A stretch of DNA of 23,344 bases from an uncultured Blautia sp. (GTDB lineage: Bacteria; Bacillota; Clostridia; Lachnospirales; Lachnospiraceae), in the NCBI GenBank assembly GCA_900551075.1, contig URVB01000055.1, positions 1-23,344 on the forward strand, in the 5' to 3' direction. Below, one piece after another: positions 1 to 7,221 of this stretch. Position 1 is the stretch's first letter. The number at the start of each line of letters is the position of its first letter. The translations under genes and the position numbers were made by a program. The notes beneath the pieces are model-generated. The model was not told the DNA's origin and ran no database searches. It saw nothing but the letters and a program-made list of their open reading frames with translations.

Positions 1-338
1 TGCTGGAGGCAAACGGAGACAGCTATACGGGATTTGAACGCGTATCTGCAATGACGGGACTTCCCACAGTGCTTGGCTGGTATGTGCATGAATGGCTCTG
101 GCGCAATGATGTGGGAGATTTAAATCAGAAGAGTGCAGATGTGGAAAGTATCTATACAACTGATGATCGGGAGCGGGCGGTTCAGCTCATTGAAAAGTAT
201 GATATTTCTTATATATTTGTAGGAGCCAGGGAGTCCGAAAAGTATGAGGACAGGCTGAATGATGCGCTGCTGCAAAGCCTTGGAGAGGTTGTGTTCGGAG
301 ACGAAACTTCCGGTACATATATCGTAAAGGTTTCCTGA
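1..338 (+). CDS. DUF2298 (YYY-type) membrane protein, C-terminal fragment
   Basis: The reading frame is open from base 3 and stops at TGA 336-338, so this is the 3' end of a gene that begins before the window. The visible ~111 residues include LEANGDSYTGFERVSAMTGL followed by PTVLGWYVHEWLWR. To my knowledge this matches the soluble C-terminal part of DUF2298 'YYY' integral membrane proteins, which are large multi-pass proteins of uncertain function resembling glycosyltransferase-C-fold membrane enzymes. The tail (IEKYDISYIFVGARESEKY, then GTYIVKV) also fits that family. No membrane segment is visible because the N-terminal part is missing. An ATG at 51 is internal and not the true start. A hairpin with a T-run at 409-460 could terminate its transcript. 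Confidence 0.75.
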   Translation, partial: LEANGDSYTGFERVSAMTGLPTVLGWYVHEWLWRNDVGDLNQKSADVESIYTTDDRERAVQLIEKYDISYIFVGARESEKYEDRLNDALLQSLGEVVFGDETSGTYIVKVS

Positions 339-366
339 GGAAAAGTGTCGGAAATCAGGAAAAAAA

Positions 367-396
367 TTGACAAGAATATGCATGGAATGCTATATT
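367..396 (+). promoter_or_regulatory. Predicted sigma-A promoter upstream of the HD gene
   Basis: TTGACA at 367-372 and TATATT at 391-396 are separated by 18 bp. Transcription would begin near 403, which is only a few bases before the strong hairpin at 409-455. It is the best promoter match between the DUF2298 gene and the HD-domain gene. Confidence 0.55.
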
Positions 397-408
397 ATAA
401 ACAGGATT

Positions 409-460
409 GAAAAGCGGACAGCGGCGTCTGAAACGGCGGTCTTTGTCTGCTTTTCTTTTT
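409..460 (+). terminator. Hairpin with T-run (terminator or attenuator)
   Basis: The arm GAAAAGCGGACA (409-420) pairs with TGTCTGCTTTTC (444-455) over 12 positions, with one G-T pair, and is followed by five T at 456-460. It may terminate the DUF2298 transcript. It also lies directly downstream of the promoter at 367-396, so it could attenuate that transcript. Confidence 0.6.
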
Positions 461-495
461 CAATTCCCCGGGAAGTGGGGGAGACAGGTGGCGGA

Positions 496-511
496 AGAGG
501 ATTCGTCCTCT
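496..511 (+). other. UUCG-tetraloop hairpin in the HD gene leader
   Basis: AGAGGA, TTCG, TCCTCT forms a perfect 6-bp stem closed by a UUCG tetraloop, an especially stable RNA hairpin. It lies about 40 bp before the HD gene start. There is no T-run, so it is not an intrinsic terminator. It may stabilise or structure the leader. I do not recognise a known riboswitch in 339-552. Confidence 0.5.
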
Positions 512-552
512 ATGGCTTGAAAAGGATGGAAAGGTAAGGAGGAAACAGGATT

Positions 553-1134
553 ATGAGCCGCATGAACGAGTTGTATAAAAAAATGATTGCTTTTTATAAG
601 GAGGACCCTGGCCATATCCAGCATTTTGTGAAGGTACACAGCTTTGCTAGGCTAATCGCTGAGGAGGAGAATCTGGATGAAAGGACCAGGTATATTGTGG
701 AGGCTGCTGCTTTGGTTCATGACATTGGAATTAAGCCGGCCATAGAGAAATATGGTAAAGACGATGGTCCGCTTCAGGAGAAGGAAGGTCCGGCATTGGC
801 AGAGGAGATGATGAGTCAGCTTGGATTTGCCAGGGATGTGATTGCACGGGTTTCCTATCTGGTAGGGCATCATCATTCTTATACAAAGATTGATGGGATA
901 GATTATCAGATTTTGGTAGAGGCTGACTTTCTGGTGAATTATTATGAGAACGGAAGTGAAAAGGAAACCATACAAAAGAGCGTAGAAAAGATATTCCGTA
1001 CGGAAACAGGAAAGCACATTGCGAAAGAAATGTTTTTCCCTGAGGAATTCCGGATGTCCGATACCTGGGCGCAGGATGGGCTGCAGGATTTGGAGGATTT
1101 TATTGAGTCACAGGGGATTTATATCAGACAGTAA
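553..1134 (+). CDS. HD-domain phosphohydrolase family protein
   Basis: This 193-residue soluble protein has the HD metal-binding pattern: His29 (KVHSF), His56-Asp57 (ALVHDIGIK), a His cluster 106-108 (GHHHSY) and Asp125 (VEADFLVNY). HD proteins bind metal and usually cleave phosphate esters of nucleotides or related molecules. The substrate here is unknown. No extra sensory or nucleotidyltransferase domain is visible. The start is well supported by an AAGGAGG site at 536-542, ten bases upstream. It has its own leader with a promoter and hairpins, and is separated from the following response regulator by a short tandem repeat. The fold is confident; the activity is not assigned. Confidence 0.85.
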   Translation: MSRMNELYKKMIAFYKEDPGHIQHFVKVHSFARLIAEEENLDERTRYIVEAAALVHDIGIKPAIEKYGKDDGPLQEKEGPALAEEMMSQLGFARDVIARVSYLVGHHHSYTKIDGIDYQILVEADFLVNYYENGSEKETIQKSVEKIFRTETGKHIAKEMFFPEEFRMSDTWAQDGLQDLEDFIESQGIYIRQ

Positions 1135-1208
1135 GACAGGATAGTGTAGAACAGGACAGCGTAAGACAGGACAGTGTAGGACAGGACAGCGTAGAACAAG
1201 ACGGGGGA
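1134..1208 (+). repeat. Tandem 15-bp repeat between HD gene and response regulator
   Basis: Four consecutive 15-bp units fit the pattern RRACAGGAYAGYGTA: 1134-1148, 1149-1163, 1164-1178 and 1179-1193. A fifth, degraded unit at 1194-1208 (GAACAAGACGGGGGA) runs into the response-regulator ribosome site. The first unit begins at the last base of the HD gene stop codon. A related string (GAGACAGGACGGGGGATTTA) recurs at 10634-10653. It has the look of a local microsatellite expansion. Confidence 0.85.
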
Positions 1209-1213
1209 TTTAC

Positions 1214-2761
1214 ATGGGAGAGTTGATATCGGTAATGATTGTGGAAGATGAGAAGCTTACAATGGAGGATCTGAAAACAATTATTGACTGGGAAGCGTGC
1301 GGCTATAAGATAGCTGCAACAGCATTTAATGGAAAACAGGGATTGAAGAAGTATCGGGAGCTTCACCCTCAGTTGATATTTACAGACATTCGAATGCCTT
1401 TTATGGATGGCATAGATATGATTTCACAAATCAGGAAGGAAAATCAGAAAGTAAGTATTGTATTATTAACGGCGTATGAGGATTTCGGGTATGCAAAAGC
1501 GGCCATAAGCCTTGGAATTACGGAGTATGTTATTAAGAGCGAGGTGACGGAGGAGTCATTAAAGGCCCTTTTAGGCAGACTGGAAAGAAACATTATGCTG
1601 GAAAGCAGGAAGGATAAAATTGTAACAGATCGAATGCTTGAACAGTTCTTTTTATCCGGAAACGGGATGGAAAATTCTGACATAGAAGAATATTTAAAAA
1701 GATTGTACCACATCATACTGATTGAACAGGACCTGCCCGTCAGTGTAAGTGGTGAACAGACATTGACGGGAATCGCCATATCAACTGTGAAAATCGTTGA
1801 TTTATTGAGCAGCTACCAGTACACGGGCTGGAATCTGGAAGTAATTACCATACTTTCGGAGGGACAGATCGTACTTGCCCTGAGTATAGATGAAAAAAAT
1901 CACCTGACAGGAAGCAGTCTTTTTTCCTGTGCGGACAGTATTCGTGATTGGATAAGCCAACGTACTTTATGCAGCTTTAGCGCGTATGTTTTTAGCAGCC
2001 GCATAAATCTCTATGATTTAAAAAGATATTGTGATGTGAATAAATCTGTTTTTCATAAGAAGCTAATTGAAGGCAGCGGCCGGGTAAATATACTGGAATA
2101 TCCGATCATGTACAAGGAAGTACCTGAAAAAGTAATGAAAGGAAAGCAGCTAATCGCAAGTGAAGTAGACTTATGTGATCCGGCTTCCATTAAGCAGTAT
2201 TTTGGAAAGATTTATGGAAGGCTGGCGGAAGAGGAAGACTGGGAACAACTGTTGCCGTTATCAAAAAATTTTTATTTTCTTTTACTGACTGGATACAGAA
2301 GAAAGTTTGGAAAGATTCCGTATCAGGAGTTAGGCCAGGAAATGAATTGGAGAAGCTGGCTGGATGCGGGAAAAATTTCCGAATGGTTTATAGAGCAGTT
2401 TGATAAATTGAACGCCAATATAAGGGTTGATGACCGTCATTATTCGAAAGCAATTAAAGATTCCATTGAATATATCCACAGCAATTACAGAAATCCGGAC
2501 TTATCATTGAATGAGGTTGCGGATTATGTAAATCTTTCCGCCGGATATTTGAGTGGAGCCTTCAAAAAGGAAGTTGGAGACACATTGAAAAATTATGTTA
2601 CGGATGTGCGTATTGATGCGGCAAAAAAATTAATAGAGCAGGGAAATCACAGGATTTACGAGATTGGATTAGAAGTAGGATATCGTTCCAGTCAATATTT
2701 CAGTCAGGTCTTTTACAAAAAGGTCGGAATGTTTCCGGCAGAATACCGCAGAAAAGAGTGA
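1214..2761 (+). CDS. Response regulator with AraC-type DNA-binding domain (YesN type)
   Basis: This 515-residue protein has an N-terminal receiver domain (about 1-125), with acidic residues near the start (VEDEK), phosphoacceptor Asp58 (FTDIRMPFMDG), and the switch segment VLLTAYEDF followed by YVIKSE. A poorly conserved middle region follows. The C-terminal ~100 residues (from about 416) form two AraC/XylS helix-turn-helix motifs (LSLNEVADYVNLSAGYLSGA, and YEIGLEVGYRSSQYFSQVFY). Proteins of this build usually activate sugar or oligosaccharide transporter operons when phosphorylated. It precedes its sensor kinase by 7 bp and lies upstream of an ABC operon, its likely target. The ribosome site GGGGGA comes from the degraded end of the 15-bp repeat. 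Confidence 0.92.
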   Translation: MGELISVMIVEDEKLTMEDLKTIIDWEACGYKIAATAFNGKQGLKKYRELHPQLIFTDIRMPFMDGIDMISQIRKENQKVSIVLLTAYEDFGYAKAAISLGITEYVIKSEVTEESLKALLGRLERNIMLESRKDKIVTDRMLEQFFLSGNGMENSDIEEYLKRLYHIILIEQDLPVSVSGEQTLTGIAISTVKIVDLLSSYQYTGWNLEVITILSEGQIVLALSIDEKNHLTGSSLFSCADSIRDWISQRTLCSFSAYVFSSRINLYDLKRYCDVNKSVFHKKLIEGSGRVNILEYPIMYKEVPEKVMKGKQLIASEVDLCDPASIKQYFGKIYGRLAEEEDWEQLLPLSKNFYFLLLTGYRRKFGKIPYQELGQEMNWRSWLDAGKISEWFIEQFDKLNANIRVDDRHYSKAIKDSIEYIHSNYRNPDLSLNEVADYVNLSAGYLSGAFKKEVGDTLKNYVTDVRIDAAKKLIEQGNHRIYEIGLEVGYRSSQYFSQVFYKKVGMFPAEYRRKE

Positions 2762-2768
2762 ATAAAAG

Positions 2769-4514
2769 GTGAAAAAAACAAAGAAATCTTTTCGGAAGCA
2801 GTTGTTGATAGGAATTATCAAGAGCGGAATCATATCGTTTTCACTGGCAGTTGTTATCACATTTCCTGCCTTTTTTCCGTTTTTGCAGCGCAATGCGATT
2901 ACTGCGGCAGAAAGTATGAATACAAAAATTCTGCAGCATATGGAAAGCGTACTGGATTATTCTGAAAAATACATGGAAAATATAGCAGTCGCGATAGAGC
3001 AGAACATTGACATCCAGGAGTATTTTCGCAATCCGACAGTGACAAATAAAACATCGGCATCGGTAACATTGAATAATTTTTCAAGCTATATGCAGTTGAT
3101 TCGAGGGATTGTAGTGGCAACAGACGGAGTTCCGGTCATAGATTCTATGATAAATCTTTCTGACGATGACTATGAACTGTTAGAAACGGAATATTTTGAA
3201 AAAATGCGGGTACATTCCTTTGGCAGGTCTTATTCAGAGGTATATCAAACAACGATTGGATATAATCCTTTTTGTACAGTGGCATATGCCCGTAATTTTT
3301 ATCTGAATAACCGCTGGACAACTATCGTGATGTTTGTGAACCTGAACAATGCCTTGTCCGATGTCCGGAATATGGCCGATGGAGTCCTGGATGCGTACTA
3401 TCTTACGGATGAAAGCGGCCAAAGGTTTCTGACTGTGGGAAGTGAACAGGATACAAAGACAATATCGGAGGCTGCAGAGAATCTGGATTTTGATGAACAT
3501 GAGAATGTATTGGGTGATATTATTTTTACAAAGAAATCGGCCACCAGCGGATATGGCATCGAATCAATGGTTCGGAGATTTTCTGTGATCTCCCTGCTTT
3601 TGCCATACTCTGTCGGATTGTTTCTGGCAATGTTCATATGTCTGCTTCTGATTCTTTTTATAACTTCCCGTAATGTGAATTCCATGATCAACCCTGTGAT
3701 CGAGTTATCTTCCCATATGCTTCAGGCGGCATCAGGTGATCTGGAATGCAAAATTGAAACGGACAGGGAGGATGAAATCGGTCAGTTGGAAAAATCCTTT
3801 AATAAAATGATAGATGACTTAAAGCACAGTATTGACGTCATCAGTGAAAAAGAAGCCAGAGAACAAAAAATACGGTTCGGCCTGCTGGTAAGCCAGATAG
3901 ATCCGCATTTTATTTATAATACGATAAACAGTGTAAATTACCTGGCAAGAAAGGAAAGGTATCAGGATATTGTTAAAGTGAATTCTGCCCTGTGCAGTAT
4001 TTTGAAGGACAGGCTTCGGGTGAACGATATCCAGATAGCAGATACGATAGCGAAAGAAATAGATGTTGTAAATCAGTATATTACAATCGAAAAATACATG
4101 TATGGAGGAAATTTGGAGGTGCAGTGGGATGTAGATGCAGAATTGCTGGAGAAACAGATTCCTAAAAATATGATACAGCCCTTAGTGGAAAATGCGTTGT
4201 TTCACGGACTGATCAGTGAGGAAAGCGGCGAATTAAACGGTATTCTCCTGATTGGGCTGAAGATGAATGCCTGTGGAAATATTGTACTTCAGGTGAAGGA
4301 CAATGGATTTGGGATGGATGCGGGAAGGCTGGAACAGGTGAAGAAGGAACGCTTCAGCCCCGAGGACAGGGGCTCCAGGATAGGATTGTCAAACATTCGG
4401 GGAAGATTATTTTATCTGTATAATAATCAGGACTGTATGGAGATTGAGAGTGGTATAAACGAAGGAACCTGTATTACAATTACTTTTTTGGATAAAGAAA
4501 TAAAGCCGATTTAA
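2769..4514 (+). CDS. Sensor histidine kinase (YesM type, His_kinase family)
   Basis: This 581-residue membrane kinase has a basic N-terminus, a first membrane segment at about 12-40, and an extracellular sensing region to about 275. A second membrane segment (about 277-300) and a HAMP-like linker follow. The kinase core contains SQIDPHFIYNTINSVNYLAR with phosphoacceptor His380, the N-box MIQPLVENALFHGL, the ATP-lid motifs DNGFGMD, and IGLSNIRGRL. It presumably phosphorylates the regulator encoded just upstream. The start is GTG at 2769, with an AAAAGG site unusually close, so translation may depend on coupling to the regulator gene ending 7 bp earlier. The extracellular ligand is unknown; it could be the ABC substrate itself or its bound form. 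Confidence 0.92.
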   Translation: MKKTKKSFRKQLLIGIIKSGIISFSLAVVITFPAFFPFLQRNAITAAESMNTKILQHMESVLDYSEKYMENIAVAIEQNIDIQEYFRNPTVTNKTSASVTLNNFSSYMQLIRGIVVATDGVPVIDSMINLSDDDYELLETEYFEKMRVHSFGRSYSEVYQTTIGYNPFCTVAYARNFYLNNRWTTIVMFVNLNNALSDVRNMADGVLDAYYLTDESGQRFLTVGSEQDTKTISEAAENLDFDEHENVLGDIIFTKKSATSGYGIESMVRRFSVISLLLPYSVGLFLAMFICLLLILFITSRNVNSMINPVIELSSHMLQAASGDLECKIETDREDEIGQLEKSFNKMIDDLKHSIDVISEKEAREQKIRFGLLVSQIDPHFIYNTINSVNYLARKERYQDIVKVNSALCSILKDRLRVNDIQIADTIAKEIDVVNQYITIEKYMYGGNLEVQWDVDAELLEKQIPKNMIQPLVENALFHGLISEESGELNGILLIGLKMNACGNIVLQVKDNGFGMDAGRLEQVKKERFSPEDRGSRIGLSNIRGRLFYLYNNQDCMEIESGINEGTCITITFLDKEIKPI

Positions 4515-4532
4515 AATACGATATTTTGTTGC

Positions 4533-4588
4533 AGGCAGTTGTATTTGGTGGAAAATGCTGGAAGCGAACCAAATATAGCTGCCTTTTA
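4533..4588 (+). terminator. Long inverted repeat after the sensor kinase
   Basis: The arm AGGCAGTTGTATTTGGT (4533-4549) pairs with ACCAAATATAGCTGCCT (4568-4584) over 17 positions including G-T pairs, followed by TTTT. It is probably the terminator of the two-component transcript, separating it from the ABC operon. The T-run is short, so some read-through is possible. Confidence 0.7.
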
Positions 4589-4593
4589 ATGGG

Positions 4594-4633
4594 AAAAAAA
4601 TGAAAAAATTAAACAAAAAATGAAATTTTTAAT
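4594..4633 (+). promoter_or_regulatory. Direct repeats upstream of the ABC operon promoter, candidate response-regulator site
   Basis: Two related copies, AAAAAAATGAAAAAATTAAA (4594-4613) and AAAAAATGAAATTTTTAAT (4615-4633), repeat with a 20-bp period (the TG pairs are at 4601 and 4621), about two helical turns. They sit directly before the weak -35. AraC-type activators commonly bind such direct repeats next to -35. The A/T-rich composition means chance similarity is possible. Confidence 0.45.
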
Positions 4634-4663
4634 CTTAATTCGCAGAGACGGGCGAACTATAAT
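4634..4663 (+). promoter_or_regulatory. Promoter of the ABC importer operon
   Basis: A perfect -10 TATAAT lies at 4658-4663. The best -35 at 17-bp spacing is TTAATT (4635-4640), a poor match. A good -10 with a weak -35 and adjacent direct repeats is typical of an activator-dependent promoter. This fits control by the two-component system just upstream. Confidence 0.6.
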
Positions 4664-4709
4664 AAATACAACAAGAGGAAATACATAAAAGGATTTGCGG
4701 GGTGAAGAA

Positions 4710-6212
4710 ATGGCTGAAAATCATAAGTGCTTATTCCGGGCCGAGAAAATATGTAAGAATTTTGGAACAGTCAGAGCATTGGAGAATTTTGATATTGAAA
4801 TCCGGCCGGGAGAAGTGCGCGGACTTGTAGGAGAGAATGGTTCCGGAAAATCAACGTTTTCGTCAATCGTCGCCGGTATTTTAAAGTGTGACAGCGGAAA
4901 AATGTACCTGGAAGGAAAAGCGTATACTCCCTCGGGAACTGTGGATGCCATTGACAAAGGCGTAAGTATGGTCGTGCAGGAACAGGGCACCATATCAAAA
5001 ATTTCTGTGGCTGCGAACATTTATTTCGGGAAAGAATCCCTGTTTGCAAAGGGCGGGGTCCTGAATGTAAAAAAGATGAATGCAGCAGCGGATAAAATAT
5101 TAAAAGACATTGGCGTGAATCATATTCGTCCGGAAATCATGATAGACCAGTTGACATTTGAAGACAGGAAACTTGTAGAGCTGGCAAGGGCTTTATATAC
5201 TTCGCCGAAAATCTGGATCATTGACGAGACGACAACAGCACTTACGGTATCCGGACGCGGGCTTTTATACAAACTGATGGAAAAAAAGAAATCTGAAGGA
5301 GGAGCCATTCTTTTTATTTCCCATGATATCGATGAAATCATGGAAAAATGTGATTCCCTTACGATTCTGAGAGATGGTCTTTTGACCGCAAATCTGGAAA
5401 AAGAGGAATTTGAACCGGATAAAATACGTCAGTTAATGATTGGACGGGAACTTTCAGGACATTATTACCGTGAGGATGTGTATACGGAAATATCCAAAGA
5501 GGTTGTGCTGGAGATGAAGAAGGTCACAACAGGTATTCTTTCCGATGTTACGCTTCAGCTTCATAAGGGTGAAATTCTTGGTGTGGGCGGTTTAAGTGAC
5601 TGCGGAATGCACACATTGGGAAAAGTACTTTTCGGGTTAGTGAAACCGGATTCAGGAATAGTGCGAAAGGATGGAAAAGATATAGTAAAGAACTCATCAT
5701 GGGCAACGGAGCATGGCATAGGTTATGTGTCAAAAAACAGGGATCAGGAATCCATGATGCTTGTGTGCAGTATCAAAGATAATATCTGCCTTCCATCTCT
5801 TAAGGATATCACGGCACGGGGACCGGTTTCTGTTAAGAAGCAGAAAGAGCTGGCAGGAATCTGGTCAGGGAAAATGGAAGTAAAGGCGGATAACATTGAT
5901 GTATTTTGCAACACTCTGAGCGGAGGAAATAAGCAGAAGGTGGTATTGGCGAAGTGGCTGGGTAAAGGATCGGATATTCTGATTCTGGATTGTCCAACGC
6001 GCGGAATCGATGTGGGAACGAAGGCTGCAATATATCGGCTGATTGAAAAGCTTAAAGAAGAAGGAAAATCCATTGTGCTGATTTCAGAAGAGCTTCAGGA
6101 GCTGATTGGTATGTCAGACCGTATCCTGCTGTTGAAGGATGGCGTGATATCAGGAGAATTCCTGCGCAAAGAGGGGCTGAGTGAAGCGAAACTGATACAG
6201 AAGATGATTTAA
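4710..6212 (+). CDS. Sugar/nucleoside ABC importer ATPase, two NBDs (RbsA/MglA type)
   Basis: This tandem ATPase of ~500 residues energises the importer encoded downstream. NBD1 has Walker A GENGSGKST (41-49, Lys47) and Walker B IIDETT (Asp172, Glu173), but a degenerate signature LTFED (148-152). NBD2 has a degenerate Walker A region (GGLSDCGMHTLGK), a canonical signature LSGGN (403-407), and Walker B LILDCPTRG in which Cys428 replaces the usual catalytic Glu. One composite site (Walker A1/B1 with signature 2) is therefore intact and the other is degraded. I chose ATG 4710, preceded by GGGGTGAAG, over an in-frame TTG at 4695. The gene is first in the operon, and permease 1 begins 11 bp after its stop. 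Confidence 0.92.
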   Translation: MAENHKCLFRAEKICKNFGTVRALENFDIEIRPGEVRGLVGENGSGKSTFSSIVAGILKCDSGKMYLEGKAYTPSGTVDAIDKGVSMVVQEQGTISKISVAANIYFGKESLFAKGGVLNVKKMNAAADKILKDIGVNHIRPEIMIDQLTFEDRKLVELARALYTSPKIWIIDETTTALTVSGRGLLYKLMEKKKSEGGAILFISHDIDEIMEKCDSLTILRDGLLTANLEKEEFEPDKIRQLMIGRELSGHYYREDVYTEISKEVVLEMKKVTTGILSDVTLQLHKGEILGVGGLSDCGMHTLGKVLFGLVKPDSGIVRKDGKDIVKNSSWATEHGIGYVSKNRDQESMMLVCSIKDNICLPSLKDITARGPVSVKKQKELAGIWSGKMEVKADNIDVFCNTLSGGNKQKVVLAKWLGKGSDILILDCPTRGIDVGTKAAIYRLIEKLKEEGKSIVLISEELQELIGMSDRILLLKDGVISGEFLRKEGLSEAKLIQKMI

Positions 6213-6223
6213 GAGGTGAGGAT

Positions 6224-7180
6224 ATGGGACAGGAGAATGCAGTATCACTGAAAAAAAGCAGATTTACAAAAGCAAAATTTCTGAGCAATTTTGCTTTCTT
6301 TGGTCTTTTGCTTGTATTCGTTCTTTTTGAGATTTTGACAAACGGAAGGCTGCTTGGAAAAAGAAATCTGATGAACATTTTCAACAATTTTTTTAGCATA
6401 GCATTATGTGCAATGTTTTACTCTTTTGTTATGGGACTGGGAGAGCTGGATTTGTCTGTGGGAGCGACCGTCGGATTTTCGGCAGCAATGGGAGCCTTTT
6501 CATCAAACCTGAGCGTCTATCTGATTTTGCCGGCTGCGCTTCTGACAGGATTTCTGGTCGGAGCATTGAACGGCTATGCAACCGCATATTTGAATGTTGA
6601 ATCCTTTATAGGAACACTTGCCGTGTCGTTTATCTTTCGTGGCCTGACTACATATTTTCTCAACGGGTCGGTAGGAATTCCTGTTTCTATGAGAGTATTT
6701 GATGGGGACTGCGTGAAAGTGACTGTGCTGGTGGTTGTTTTGGTGATTTCTTATTTTCTGTACGAACACTGTGCTTTTGGAAAGCATTGTCGTGCAGTCG
6801 GAGCTTCTCATGAGGCAGCGCGGCAGTCAGGAGTCGATGTCAGAAAGGTTCGCATGTTGGCCTTTGCATTCGTAGGACTTGCAAGTGGACTGGTGGGTTT
6901 TTTTACATTAGTCAGAGCCTGTACAGCCTCTTCAAAGACCGGAAATGCATTTGAATTTGATGTATTGTTAGCTGTTTTATTCGGAGGTATGCCCCTTTCT
7001 GGCGGCTGGACAGTAAAATTCCGGGCGGCAGTTATCGGCAGTGCCGCAATGGCATCTTTGAAAAGCGGAATGTCTCTGATAGGAATTGATGGTTTAACAC
7101 AGCAGGTTGTAGAAGGCATGATACTTATTGTCGTTGTTGTTCTGTCCTTTGACAGAAGGAATGCAGTGGTCATTAAATAA
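6224..7180 (+). CDS. ABC importer permease 1 (RbsC/AraH type)
   Basis: This 318-residue multi-pass membrane protein is of the ribose/arabinose-type permease family (BPD_transp_2). The family hallmark GELDLSVGATVGFSAAMG is present near residues 70-90, with the loop HCRAVGASHEAARQSGVDV characteristic of the cytoplasmic coupling region that contacts the ATPase. It forms the translocation channel with another permease, probably the second one encoded at 8456-9424. The start is supported by GAGGTGAGG just upstream. The 41-bp gap to the binding-protein gene contains a small perfect hairpin. Confidence 0.9.
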   Translation: MGQENAVSLKKSRFTKAKFLSNFAFFGLLLVFVLFEILTNGRLLGKRNLMNIFNNFFSIALCAMFYSFVMGLGELDLSVGATVGFSAAMGAFSSNLSVYLILPAALLTGFLVGALNGYATAYLNVESFIGTLAVSFIFRGLTTYFLNGSVGIPVSMRVFDGDCVKVTVLVVVLVISYFLYEHCAFGKHCRAVGASHEAARQSGVDVRKVRMLAFAFVGLASGLVGFFTLVRACTASSKTGNAFEFDVLLAVLFGGMPLSGGWTVKFRAAVIGSAAMASLKSGMSLIGIDGLTQQVVEGMILIVVVVLSFDRRNAVVIK

Positions 7181-7185
7181 AAAAA

Positions 7186-7202
7186 TATGAGCAGAGCTCA
7201 TA
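7186..7202 (+). other. Small perfect hairpin before the binding-protein gene
   Basis: TATGAGC (7186-7192), loop AGA, GCTCATA (7196-7202) lies four bases before a very strong AAGGAGG ribosome site (7207-7213). There is no T-run, so it is not a terminator. It may be an RNA-processing or 5' stabilising structure for the binding-protein message. Confidence 0.5.
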
Positions 7203-7221
7203 AAATAAGGAGGAAATTAAT

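Noticed and set aside
1134..1208. CRISPR-like array
   Set aside because: The 15-bp units are directly adjacent with no spacers, and no cas genes are present. It is a simple tandem repeat.
4695..4709. TTG start five codons earlier for the ABC ATPase
   Set aside because: ATG 4710 follows GGGGTGAAG at proper spacing, and the extra five codons overlap that ribosome site.
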